DNA of 51,217 nt from CAYPHA01 sp964410215 (GTDB lineage: Bacteria > Calditrichota > Calditrichia > Calditrichales > CAYPHA01). The DNA is taken from the NCBI GenBank assembly GCA_964410215.1, contig CAYPHA010000032.1, positions 1 to 51,217 on the forward strand. Direction: 5' to 3'. The position numbers and the translations under genes are program-made. The notes under the pieces were generated by a model that saw only the letters and a list, made by a program, of their open reading frames with translations, was not told the DNA's origin and searched no databases. Shown piece by piece: positions 1 to 7,985 of this stretch (its first letter is position 1; every line of letters starts with the position of its first letter).

Positions 1-76
1 GTTCATTTTCCCTGGCCAGCCCGGAAGCCCGGTTAAGCGCTTCCTGGGTTTTAATGGTCATTTTATCAGCATTCAT
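1..76 (-). CDS. clpB: ClpB chaperone, N-terminal fragment (cut by window edge)
   Basis: Only the first 25 codons are inside the window; the gene continues past base 1. The minus-strand reading starts MNADKMTIKTQEALNRAS, which matches the remembered start of the ClpB disaggregase N domain (pattern M-x3-K-hT-K-x-QEAL). An AAGGA ribosome binding site sits about 5 bases before the ATG at 76. ClpB is a cytoplasmic AAA+ ATPase that rescues aggregated protein with DnaK. The identification rests on a very short stretch, so another Clp N-domain protein such as ClpC or ClpA is possible, although the KMTIKTQEAL wording favours ClpB. Confidence 0.7.
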   Translation of the reverse strand, partial: MNADKMTIKTQEALNRASGLARENE

Positions 77-285
77 TTTCTGTCCTTGTATTTTCCTTTA
101 CTCTTTTACATTATTTTTGTATAAACCCCTGCAAACAGAGTGCCAGTATTAAAAAAACCGAAAATATGACGGTATAAGTGGAAATCTAATGAAGAAAAAT
201 GAGAAAGGAAAAAAGAAAAAAGAAGAAAGCACAAAAGAAGTCAGACATTCAGGTCAATTTGGCAGACAGATGGGTCATTTTAGCG

Positions 286-438
286 CTATTTTTTTTCTTC
301 ATCCTCTTCTTCAATGCCCTTCTTGAACGATTTGATGCTCTGCCCGAGACCTTTTGCCAGGTCCGGAATGCGCCTGGCGCCGAACAGGATGATGATGATG
401 GCAAAAATGATGAGTAATTCGGTCATTCCGAAGTTCAT
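286..438 (-). CDS. tatA: Twin-arginine translocase subunit TatA/E
   Basis: A 50-residue protein. It has a short N-terminal stretch, one transmembrane helix (about residues 7-19), the Phe-Gly hinge followed by ARRIPDLAKGLGQSIKSFKKG (about residues 19-41), and an acidic and lysine-rich tail. This is the standard TatA/TatE layout, and the length is typical of the short forms. GGAG lies about 9 bases upstream of the ATG. TatA multimerises to form the pore for folded Tat substrates in the inner membrane. No tatB or tatC is present in the window, so it probably works with TatC encoded elsewhere. It is separated from the upstream aldehyde dehydrogenase by a strong terminator, so it should have its own promoter in 439-516. 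Confidence 0.93.
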   Translation of the reverse strand: MNFGMTELLIIFAIIIILFGARRIPDLAKGLGQSIKSFKKGIEEEDEEKK

Positions 439-506
439 AAAAACTCCAATTAGTTGCAACTTTTATCAAATTAAGTTAAAACATCAGTATATAGCAAATC
501 AATTTA

Positions 507-550
507 TAAAAAAGAGTAAGGCCATGCCTTCTTCTGAAGGCATGGCCTTA
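507..550 (-). terminator. Rho-independent terminator of the aldehyde dehydrogenase gene
   Basis: A perfect 15-bp inverted repeat (arm TAAGGCCATGCCTTC at 517-531, partner at 536-550) with a 4-base loop. Read on the minus strand it is followed by a T-rich run (CTCTTTTTT). It starts 8 bases after the dehydrogenase stop codon and insulates tatA from it. Confidence 0.9.
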
Positions 551-557
551 CAATGCA

Positions 558-2090
558 TCAGATATCGAATTTAATACCCTGGGCCAGGGGTAGTTCTTTT
601 CCAAAGTTAATGGTATTGGTTTGGCGACGCATATAGGTTTTCCAGGCATCCGAACCGGATTCGCGTCCGCCGCCCGTCTCTTTCTCGCCACCGAAAGCGC
701 CGCCGATCTCCGCTCCGGAGGTGCCGATATTGACATTTGCAATGCCGCAATCGGAGCCCCAGGGAGAAAGGAAAGTTTCTGCTTCCTGCATGTTGTTTGT
801 AAAAATCGATGAAGACAGCCCCTGAACCACGTCATTATGAATCGCAATCGCATTTTCAACTTCACCCGTGTATTTAATCAGGTAGAGAATCGGTGCAAAG
901 GTTTCTTCCTGGACGATTTCATAATGATTTTCAGCGACAGCGATGGCCGGTTTCACATAACAGCCTGACTCATAGCCGGGTCCGCTTAAGGGCTCCCCGC
1001 CATACAGGACGGTACCACCCTCTTCTTTCAGCTGTTTCAGGGCGTTCTGCATCGTCTCCACTGCATCTTTATCTATCAACGGTCCCATATGGTTCTTTTC
1101 ATCGAGCGGATTGCCGATTTTTACACTCTGATAGGCTTTTAAAACACTGTCTTTCACTTTGTCGAAAATGGATTCATGGATAATCAGTCTGCGCGTTGTC
1201 GTGCAACGCTGCCCCGCCGTACCGACTGCGCCGAACACAATCGAGGGAATAGCCATTTCCAGGTTCGCTTCCGGTGTCAGGATGATGGCATTGTTACCGC
1301 CCAGTTCCATAATATATTTTCCCAGCCGTTTGGCAATGACGGAAGCGGCATGTTTTCCGACGGCTGTCGATCCTGTCAGGGAAACCAACGGAATCCGTTT
1401 GTCATTAAGCATCTGTTCCCCGATGGTGCGTCCCGAACCGACCACCATGTTGAAAACACCTTCCGGCAGGTCGTTTTCCTTCAGAACCTCGCCGATGATA
1501 TTCTGACAGGCAATGGCAGTCAGGGGAACTTTGGAAGCCGGTTTCCAGATATTCACATCACCGCAGACAGCTGCAATCATTGCGTTCCATGACCAGACAG
1601 CCACCGGAAAATTAAAAGCGGAAATCGTGCCCACCGGACCCAGTGGATGGTATTGGTCGTACATGCGATGGCTCGGGCGTTCCGATTGCATCGTAAAACC
1701 ATAGAGCTGACGGGATAAGCCGACGGCGAAATCGCAGATATCGATCATTTCCTGAACTTCCCCGAGACCTTCCTGCAGCGATTTACCCATCTCATAACTG
1801 ACCAGCGTGCCCAGTGGTTCTTTATATTCGCGCAGTTTCAGGCCGATCTGGCGTACGATTTCGCCGCGTTTCGGCGCCGGTACCGTTCTCCAGTATTTAA
1901 ACGCTTCCATAGAAACCGCCACCATATTATCGAAATCCTCTGAAGAGGCCTGATAGACCGAAGCAATATATTCTCCGGTTGCAGGTGAATGAATTTTCAA
2001 TACACCCTGATCATTGGTTTGTGACCATTTTAATCCCGTCGACGAACCGGAATTCTGATCCCTGATACCCAGTTTAGACAAAAACTCCAT
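558..2090 (-). CDS. Aldehyde dehydrogenase, ALDH7 (aminoadipate-semialdehyde type)
   Basis: A 510-residue NAD(P)-dependent aldehyde dehydrogenase. Visible motifs are FNFP (Asn about 160), the cofactor lysine in WKPAS (about 183), the glycine turn LTGSTAVG, the general-base Glu in MELGGNNA (about 262) and the catalytic Cys in GTAGQRCTTTRR (about 296). The GGNNA and GQRCTTTRR wording is characteristic of ALDH7 (antiquitin, alpha-aminoadipic semialdehyde dehydrogenase), which oxidises lysine-derived and other semialdehydes. I chose the ATG at 2090 because AGGTGG lies 4 to 9 bases upstream; an in-frame GTG at 2102 would overlap that site. No lysine-catabolism genes are adjacent, so the physiological substrate is open. 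It appears to be monocistronic and ends in a strong terminator. Confidence 0.93.
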   Translation of the reverse strand: MEFLSKLGIRDQNSGSSTGLKWSQTNDQGVLKIHSPATGEYIASVYQASSEDFDNMVAVSMEAFKYWRTVPAPKRGEIVRQIGLKLREYKEPLGTLVSYEMGKSLQEGLGEVQEMIDICDFAVGLSRQLYGFTMQSERPSHRMYDQYHPLGPVGTISAFNFPVAVWSWNAMIAAVCGDVNIWKPASKVPLTAIACQNIIGEVLKENDLPEGVFNMVVGSGRTIGEQMLNDKRIPLVSLTGSTAVGKHAASVIAKRLGKYIMELGGNNAIILTPEANLEMAIPSIVFGAVGTAGQRCTTTRRLIIHESIFDKVKDSVLKAYQSVKIGNPLDEKNHMGPLIDKDAVETMQNALKQLKEEGGTVLYGGEPLSGPGYESGCYVKPAIAVAENHYEIVQEETFAPILYLIKYTGEVENAIAIHNDVVQGLSSSIFTNNMQEAETFLSPWGSDCGIANVNIGTSGAEIGGAFGGEKETGGGRESGSDAWKTYMRRQTNTINFGKELPLAQGIKFDI

Positions 2091-2230
2091 GGACCACCTC
2101 ACATTTTTGTAATCAATATGACAGATTTAGATAGATTAAAGAATAAGAGGATAAAATTAATAAATAAAATCGAAAGAATAAAGCCAAAAGTAAGAATCCT
2201 GACAATGAAAAAGGCAAGAAAACGTGCAAT

Positions 2231-3907
2231 TTAAAAGAGGATGCTATTTTTTTTCATAATGATCATGGTAAGGTCATCGAGCAGAACCTGACCTTCTCTG
2301 AATTCACCGAGTTTCCGGGTTAAATTATCCATAATGATGGAAGGGGTGTCACCGTTATGGTTCTGACAAAATTGTATCAGGCGTTCTTCTCCGAACTCTT
2401 CCTCAAGGGGATTCATGGCCTCAGCGAGTCCATCCGTATATAACATGATTAGGTCACCCGGATCCAGGTTTACGGACTGCTCCTCATATTCAAAGGGCAT
2501 AAATCCGAGAGGGATACCTCCGCCCTCTAACCGCACAATTTGATTGCCTCTGAATATAAAAGGCGGATTATGGCCTGCATTGACATATCGGAGTTTGTTT
2601 TCCTTTGTATCAAACAGACTGATAAAAAACGTTATATAGCGGTCGCTGGTCGTCTGATCCACAATCAGCCTGTTCAGGTAATTGGTTAATTCGACCAGGT
2701 CTGTCGTATAATTCAAATTTGCTTTCAAACTGGCCTGCATCGTTGATACAACGAGCGCGGCGGGCACGCCCTTACCCGACACATCGGCAATAATAATCAG
2801 ATAGCGGTATGCATCGATTTTTCTTACATCATAATAATCCCCCCCGATTTGTTTACAGGGGATGTTGCTGGCAGCGATATCCAGCTCCGGGATATCCGGT
2901 AAAATCTTGGGAAGAACAAGCTGCTGTATTTCACTGGCAACCTGTAACTCTTTTTCCATGCGTTCTTTCTCAATCGCTTCATTGATCAGGCGGGCATTTT
3001 CAATGGATAGGGCCGCTTGCGTGGCAAAAATTGTGAAAAGCATTTTATCTTCATCACTGAAAACCTGTCCGTCCCTGCGATTCAGGATCTGCATCACACC
3101 GATTGTTTTATCCTGATAGAACATGGGTACACAGAGAATACTGCGGGTTTTGAATCCCGATTTTTTATCGAAGGAAGGATCGAACCGCGGATCAGTATAG
3201 GCATCCGCAATCAGTACGGGCTCCCTTGTGGCCGCAACCCAGCCGGCAATACCTTTTCCGATTGGCAGCCGGAATGGTTTTACCTGCTTGCCTTTGGGTC
3301 CCAGTGCCACTTTGAATTCCATTTCATCTTCCTCCGCTGTAAGAAGCATCAGTGAAGCGGCCTCCGCATTCATCAATTGCATGCATTTTTCCATAATGAA
3401 TTCAAGAAGTGTCTGCAGATTGTGGCCGGCGCCGAACGCATGAGATATTTCGTGGATCACACCAAGCTCCGACAAAAGCCGTTCCATACCCAGCGAATAG
3501 GTCTTGAGATCTTCGATTAAAACAAATTTATCGATAACATGTTCAACATACCCGGCGATGATGCGTGATGAATCAATAACAGACTCAGCAAGTGTACTTT
3601 TACCTTCTATCGCGAGTAAACCTGAACATTGTTTGCCACCGCCTATGGGGATCAGCAGATCAGCTCCGGTTTTATTAAGAAGCGAAACGAAGATGTCGTC
3701 CTGATCCCGGCCCTTCCGGATTATTTTCACTTCGTTCAATTTTTTTGTATCCTGCGATGAAAGTTGAACGGTTGGTATCGCGGGGCAGTCAATTCCATTG
3801 CCGCTTTCCGACTGTATTGAAAATAATTCGACGTCTTTCAGATCATACAGTTTTCTGAAAAAATCGAGAATCTGTCTGATTTCCTGTTCCAGTTTCACAA
3901 ATTCCAT
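2231..3907 (-). CDS. GAF-domain PP2C (SpoIIE/RsbU-type) serine phosphatase
   Basis: A 558-residue cytoplasmic protein. Residues 1-140 are not recognised. A GAF domain follows at about 150-300, containing GKGIAGWVA and RSILCVPMF, then a short helical linker (about 305-335), then a PP2C_SIG domain (about 340-550). The metal-binding signatures are present: GGDYYD, DVSGKGVPAALV and YTDGLAEA. Proteins of this class dephosphorylate a serine on an anti-anti-sigma (STAS) protein and so release an alternative sigma factor in response to a small ligand sensed by GAF. No STAS or anti-sigma gene is nearby, so the target lies elsewhere. The ATG at 3907 is preferred over the TTG just before it; AGAGGT lies upstream. 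Confidence 0.9.
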   Translation of the reverse strand: MEFVKLEQEIRQILDFFRKLYDLKDVELFSIQSESGNGIDCPAIPTVQLSSQDTKKLNEVKIIRKGRDQDDIFVSLLNKTGADLLIPIGGGKQCSGLLAIEGKSTLAESVIDSSRIIAGYVEHVIDKFVLIEDLKTYSLGMERLLSELGVIHEISHAFGAGHNLQTLLEFIMEKCMQLMNAEAASLMLLTAEEDEMEFKVALGPKGKQVKPFRLPIGKGIAGWVAATREPVLIADAYTDPRFDPSFDKKSGFKTRSILCVPMFYQDKTIGVMQILNRRDGQVFSDEDKMLFTIFATQAALSIENARLINEAIEKERMEKELQVASEIQQLVLPKILPDIPELDIAASNIPCKQIGGDYYDVRKIDAYRYLIIIADVSGKGVPAALVVSTMQASLKANLNYTTDLVELTNYLNRLIVDQTTSDRYITFFISLFDTKENKLRYVNAGHNPPFIFRGNQIVRLEGGGIPLGFMPFEYEEQSVNLDPGDLIMLYTDGLAEAMNPLEEEFGEERLIQFCQNHNGDTPSIIMDNLTRKLGEFREGQVLLDDLTMIIMKKNSILF

Positions 3908-4102
3908 CAAGACCTCTGCAATAGATGATGATGCTATCAGGTTTGAATTACATTTTTAAAACAAAAAAGAATATATATTTATTCTCCATGGGCATCAATC
4001 TTTTCTTTATCATTTTTAAAGCTGTTTTACCCGGATAAAATTAATTTTGAAATTATGGGGAGCTTTTGTATTATTAAAACATTAACAAAAAATGGGGGAA
4101 AT

Positions 4103-4915
4103 ATGTCACGGTTTACTTTTTACCCGGCTGCCGTCACACGCCTTTTTCTGGTCGGTTTAATTCTATTTTCTGTGGTATTCGTTTATTCAAGCATGAACGG
4201 CATCACCGGCCGGACGCTGCTCAACGGCAACGGTTGTACCTGTCACGGATCTTCATCTACCGGTGTAACGGTAGCGATTAACGGGCCGGACAACCTGGAA
4301 ACCGGTCAGACCGCCAATTATACAGCTACCATTTCCGGAGGGTCCGGTTCCGCAGCAGGTATAAATATTGCCGCTGTGGGGGCTACCCTTACACCCGTTT
4401 CCGATAATCTTCAACAGATCGGGAATGAACTCACACACGCGTCACCGGTGTCATTTTCCGGCAATTCTGTTAATTTTGAATTTACAGTCACGGCACCGGA
4501 AGAAGACGGTGAGCTGACATTGTATGCAACGGGAAACAGTGTTAACGGAAACAACGGCACTTCGGGGGATACCTGGAATCACGCACCGAATAAACCGGTT
4601 ACAATCAGTGCCGCAAACAGCCTTTTCGATCAGGCTCTGTCGGCATCTCCGGTGCATTTCGATTTAAAACAGAACTACCCGAATCCTTTTAATCCGGTAA
4701 CCTCGATTCCTTTCGCACTTGACAAACGGGGTTACGTATCATTGAAAGTCTATGATGTACTGGGCCGGGAAGTCGCGACGTTGATAGACGGTATAAATGA
4801 TGCCGGTAACTATAATGTCACTTTTAATGCACGGGATCTGAACAGTGGAACCTACTGGTATAAATTGAAATCTGAGAGCCGGATTCTTACGCGGAAGATG
4901 TCCGTCATCAAATAA
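4103..4915 (+). CDS. Secreted protein with CXCH motif and T9SS C-terminal sorting domain
   Basis: The protein has 270 residues from the ATG at 4103, chosen because GGGGGAAAT lies directly upstream. A signal/anchor helix spans about residues 10-28. It is followed by GRTLLNGNGCTCHGSS, a CXCH motif near residue 45, then a beta-rich domain of about 120 residues. The C-terminal 85 residues form a Por secretion (type A) sorting domain: FDLKQNYPNPFNPVTSI, LKVYDVLGREVATL and SGTYWYKLKSE. The layout resembles the remembered choice-of-anchor V / Reeler-like secreted proteins, which usually carry a CXXCH haem motif at the same place; here one residue is missing. It is likely exported by Sec, then moved across the outer membrane by the type IX system and anchored at the surface. 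Function unknown. It is convergent with ahcY across a shared terminator. Confidence 0.82.
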   Translation: MSRFTFYPAAVTRLFLVGLILFSVVFVYSSMNGITGRTLLNGNGCTCHGSSSTGVTVAINGPDNLETGQTANYTATISGGSGSAAGINIAAVGATLTPVSDNLQQIGNELTHASPVSFSGNSVNFEFTVTAPEEDGELTLYATGNSVNGNNGTSGDTWNHAPNKPVTISAANSLFDQALSASPVHFDLKQNYPNPFNPVTSIPFALDKRGYVSLKVYDVLGREVATLIDGINDAGNYNVTFNARDLNSGTYWYKLKSESRILTRKMSVIK

Positions 4916-4944
4916 AAAAAAGGGCGTATACACGCCCTTTTTTT
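4914..4944. terminator. Bidirectional intrinsic terminator
   Basis: GGGCGT (4922-4927) and ACGCCC (4932-4937) pair around a 4-base loop. The hairpin is flanked by eight As on the left and seven Ts on the right, so it works for both the T9SS gene on the plus strand and ahcY on the minus strand. The ahcY stop codon (4943-4945) overlaps its edge. Confidence 0.92.
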
Positions 4945-6199
4945 ACGTTCCCATTTCCCAGGAAGACAAATATTCTTTCTGCTCTTCGGTCAGCTCATCA
5001 ATAGCGACATCCATGGAAGCCAGTTTTGCCCGGGCAATCCAGTCTTCTATTTCTTCCGGGACCTCATGAACGGCAACTTCGAGTTTGTTTTTAACAGCAT
5101 ATTCCGTTGTAAGTGCCTGGGTGGCGAAACTCATATCCATTACCGATGCCGGATGTCCCTCGGCTGCAGCCAGGTTAATCAACCGGCCTTCGGCCAGCAG
5201 ATAGAGTTTCCGTCCGTCTTCCATGACATACCGGTCGACGTATGCACGTACTCCCGTATTTTTTGTCTTTGCCAGGCCTTCCAGATCGCCGATGTTTATT
5301 TCCACATTGAAATGACCGCTGTTCGCTATAATGGCACCGTCCTTCATAATCTCGAAATGCTCTTTACGCAGCACATGGATATCACCGGTAATTGTGACAA
5401 ACAAGTCACCGATGCGCGCCGCTTCCGTCATTTGCATCACCGAATAACCATCCATCGCCGCCTCAAGGGCCTTAATAGGATCAACCTCACAGATGATGAC
5501 ATTGGCGCCCATTCCCTTCATACGCATGGCAAAGCCTTTTCCACACCAGCCGTATCCGGCAATAACCACTCTTTTACCGGCAACCAGAAAATCGGTGGCG
5601 CGTATAATACCGTCAACAGTCGACTGTCCTGTTCCGTAACGGTTATCAAACAGATATTTTGTTTCGGCATCATTTACGGCGACAACCGGAATCTTAAGGG
5701 CGCCATCTTTGTGCATGGCCCGCAGACGTATGATACCGGTGGTTGTTTCTTCCATGGATCCAACTATCTGCGCCGCCTTTTCCGGATATTCAGCGTGGAT
5801 TGTCGAAACGAGGTCGGCACCATCGTCCATGGTTACGACGGGATCATGTTCAATAGCCGCACGGATATGCTCATAATAGGTTTTATTGTCTTCTCCACGG
5901 ATAGCATAGACGGCGATACCGTAATCTTTCACGAGTGAGGCGGCCACATCATCCTGGGTGCTCAGGGGATTGGATGCAACGAGCACCAGATCAGCGCCCC
6001 CTGCTTTAAGTGCGCGTGCCAGGTTGGCCGTTTCCGCTGTCACATGGAGACAGGCTGACATTTTTTTACCGGCAAGGGGCTTTTCCTTTTCGAACCGTTC
6101 ACGGACAGCCTGCAGAACCGGCATATCCGCATCAGCCCATTCAATGCGTTTCCTGCCCTGCGGGGCAAGGTCGAAATCTCTGACATCATGTTTGACCAT
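4943..6199 (-). CDS. ahcY: Adenosylhomocysteinase (SAH hydrolase)
   Basis: A 418-residue cytoplasmic enzyme that reversibly splits S-adenosylhomocysteine into adenosine and homocysteine, relieving product inhibition of methyltransferases. It shows the substrate-binding HVTAETANL and MDDGADL regions, NDAETKYLFDNRYGTGQST, the NAD-binding GYGWCGKG, and the C-terminal NLAAAEGHPASVMDMSFATQAL. The length fits the shorter bacterial/archaeal form, which lacks the insert seen in many proteobacterial enzymes. AAGGAG lies before the ATG. It is 43 bases downstream of the sigma factor-methyltransferase gene on the same strand, with no terminator between, so the two are probably co-transcribed. That pairing suggests control of the SAM cycle by the upstream protein. 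Confidence 0.97.
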   Translation of the reverse strand: MVKHDVRDFDLAPQGRKRIEWADADMPVLQAVRERFEKEKPLAGKKMSACLHVTAETANLARALKAGGADLVLVASNPLSTQDDVAASLVKDYGIAVYAIRGEDNKTYYEHIRAAIEHDPVVTMDDGADLVSTIHAEYPEKAAQIVGSMEETTTGIIRLRAMHKDGALKIPVVAVNDAETKYLFDNRYGTGQSTVDGIIRATDFLVAGKRVVIAGYGWCGKGFAMRMKGMGANVIICEVDPIKALEAAMDGYSVMQMTEAARIGDLFVTITGDIHVLRKEHFEIMKDGAIIANSGHFNVEINIGDLEGLAKTKNTGVRAYVDRYVMEDGRKLYLLAEGRLINLAAAEGHPASVMDMSFATQALTTEYAVKNKLEVAVHEVPEEIEDWIARAKLASMDVAIDELTEEQKEYLSSWEMGT

Positions 6200-6242
6200 G
6201 TTTTAACTCCTTAATTATATATTAACGATTTTGTGATTGATT

Positions 6243-7436
6243 TCAGGGTGTAACTTTTTTCCGGAAAATCCGGTAATAGGTACGAATGTTCCCAGGCGCC
6301 TGCCAGTTTTTTCCTGCCACCGGATACAGTTCCAGCTTTGCGCACCATTTTTCTATGACCGACGGTTTGAATCCAAGCCAAAGATCATGCATGGCATCAG
6401 CCATCTGACGATTGATATGGCGATCAAACTCAAGGACAACCAGGCTGCCATCAGGCTTTAACACCTCACAGATCTGCATCAGAACTTTGAAGGGATCCGA
6501 TACGTGGTGTAATACGAGGTTTATAAAAACCTCATCGAATTCCCCCTTGTACATCGGTAAACGGTTTATATTAGCGCGGATTAAATGTAATGCGCCAAAA
6601 CCGAGGGAACGTTTCTGATCAGCCAGTTCTTTCAGCATTGCGGCATTAATATCAACGCCGGTCACTCTCTTCCCGAGCGAGGCGCAATGTATGGAAACCG
6701 CACCGCTTCCGCATCCTAAATCAAGTACTTTACGCCCTGAAGAATCCCCGAGAAATGAAATAATTTCTTCCTGAATATCCTGAGGGAAATAATCCCTCCG
6801 GATCAGATTCCAGGATTGGCGTATTGATTCAAAATAGGCCTGGCTCTTCCTCTGGATCTCTCTGAGAAGATCCAGAGGCGGATCGAACGCATTTATGAAT
6901 CGGCCGATATCCTCCAGAGAGAGTTCATGTGCATTTTTCCGGAACCATTCAGGCAGATACTCCAATAAATATAAGCGCGTGAAGTGCAATCGTGCCCGTT
7001 TAAGCAGAGAGGTCACCGCACTCTCCGAACGCTTAAAATGTCTCGCCAGTTCTTTATAGCTATACCCTTCCAGTTCCCGGAGGATAAATATCTCCTTTTG
7101 CAGACGGGGCATTTGTTTTATCACCTTTCCGATCGTCTCTTTCAGGTCCCCCGTCTCCACCTCGGTGCGTATGGTCGACTCCGATAACTCAACATACTGA
7201 CGGCGCTTCCGTTCACGGAAAAAATTAATGACACGGTTTCTGCTGACAACTTTAAGCCAATGATATATATCTTTTTCCGGATCCAGTTCGTCAATTTTTC
7301 TCAACGCAATAATAAAAACATCCTGACAAAGATCCCGGGCAATTTCAGCATCCTCCACGGCATTCTTGATATAACCGAAAATATCGCTTTCAAACGATTC
7401 CAGCTCTTTCCAGATGACCCAGTGTTGTTTATTCAT
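6243..7436 (-). CDS. ECF sigma factor fused to SAM-dependent methyltransferase
   Basis: A 397-residue protein with two unrelated domains in one unbroken frame. Residues 15-80 resemble sigma region 2 (DLCQDVFIIALRKI, and WLKVVSRNRVINFFR). Residues 100-152 resemble region 4 with a helix-turn-helix (YSYKELARHFKRSESAVTSL, then LKRARLHF). From about residue 200 there is a class I methyltransferase: the lead-in YFESIRQSWNLIRRDYFP, motif I VLDLGCGSG (237-245), acidic motif VTGVDINAAML, LPMYKGEFDEV, and HDLWLGF near the end. The second half resembles, from memory, the methyltransferase half of ArsR-methyltransferase fusion regulators encoded beside ahcY or metF. Inference: a transcription initiation factor whose activity is read out through SAM or SAH binding. 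The target promoter may be its own operon. No anti-sigma gene is adjacent. Confidence 0.9.
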   Translation of the reverse strand: MNKQHWVIWKELESFESDIFGYIKNAVEDAEIARDLCQDVFIIALRKIDELDPEKDIYHWLKVVSRNRVINFFRERKRRQYVELSESTIRTEVETGDLKETIGKVIKQMPRLQKEIFILRELEGYSYKELARHFKRSESAVTSLLKRARLHFTRLYLLEYLPEWFRKNAHELSLEDIGRFINAFDPPLDLLREIQRKSQAYFESIRQSWNLIRRDYFPQDIQEEIISFLGDSSGRKVLDLGCGSGAVSIHCASLGKRVTGVDINAAMLKELADQKRSLGFGALHLIRANINRLPMYKGEFDEVFINLVLHHVSDPFKVLMQICEVLKPDGSLVVLEFDRHINRQMADAMHDLWLGFKPSVIEKWCAKLELYPVAGKNWQAPGNIRTYYRIFRKKVTP

Positions 7437-7587
7437 CTATATTACAATACAAATAAAACCGTAAAATCTTTCGCAAATTACATATTTTTTTTTTCAGACT
7501 AAATTTTTTCTTCCAGAGCACTACGACAACAGACATATTTTCTTTGTGTAAATTTTCTCAAAAATAATTTGCTTATCACAAAAGTGC

Positions 7588-7605
7588 TTGTTAATTTTAT
7601 CACAT
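7588..7605. promoter_or_regulatory. Rex-like operator, distal
   Basis: TTGTTAATTTTATCACAT has half-sites TTGTTAA and (reverse complement) ATGTGAT around a 4-base spacer. This fits the 18-bp Rex architecture TTGTNAA-N4-TTNACAA with mismatches in the second half. A rex gene is encoded in the same island at 23349. Confidence 0.5.
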
Positions 7606-7687
7606 CCTTTTGTCGTAATTTCAGATGTTCATTTTTTAACATATATAATTTTGGGTATTTAAATACTACATATTTTTATGGAAAGTC

Positions 7688-7705
7688 ATGTGAATAATAT
7701 CACAT
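7688..7705. promoter_or_regulatory. Rex-like operator, proximal
   Basis: ATGTGAATAATATCACAT is an inverted repeat with half-sites ATGTGAA and ATGTGAT around TAAT. It has the same 18-bp geometry as the boxes before rex. It starts exactly 100 bases after the distal box. Confidence 0.6.
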
Positions 7706-7985
7706 CGCAATTCCGGAAATTATGGTTTTACCACTTCTTTTTCAATGGATTCTCCATCTGCGGTGACCCGTTTTCACTGATCGCACCTATGCATTCTGAA
7801 TCGTATCCAGTAACTCACTTTGTCACTGTATCCCGTTTTCACAGGTATCCTGATTTTATTCGAACATGGATGTTTCTGCGCATTTTGTTTTAAAGATCAG
7901 AAAGATTTGTATGAGAACAGCCTTTCCATGGTAAAGGCGATTCGATATCACAGGTTCTGTTTTCTTTAACCGCAGGAGGTAAACG

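Larger units (their letters stand above)
7437..7985. other. 549-bp divergent intergenic region with two Rex-like operators
   Basis: AT-rich spacer between the sigma-methyltransferase gene (minus) and the group 4 hydrogenase operon (plus). It holds two 18-bp Rex-like boxes (7588-7605 and 7688-7705) and, at its right end, the AGGAGG site for the first hydrogenase gene. I see no credible coding region: the short open frames have no supported start. I also see no GC-rich fold that would suggest an SAH riboswitch upstream of ahcY. Confidence 0.6.

Noticed and set aside
199..417. 72-codon plus-strand frame with a lysine-rich start
   Set aside because: It lies antisense to tatA, which has a convincing family match; the lysine-rich part is the A-rich spacer read through.
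6200..6242. Possible SAH riboswitch upstream of ahcY
   Set aside because: Only 43 AT-rich bases lie between the genes, and the leader upstream of the sigma-methyltransferase gene shows no GC-rich fold of the right size.
7678..7893. 71-codon frame inside the divergent region before the group 4 operon
   Set aside because: Its start codon is only 8 bases before the proximal Rex-like box, it has no ribosome binding site and no recognisable protein features.
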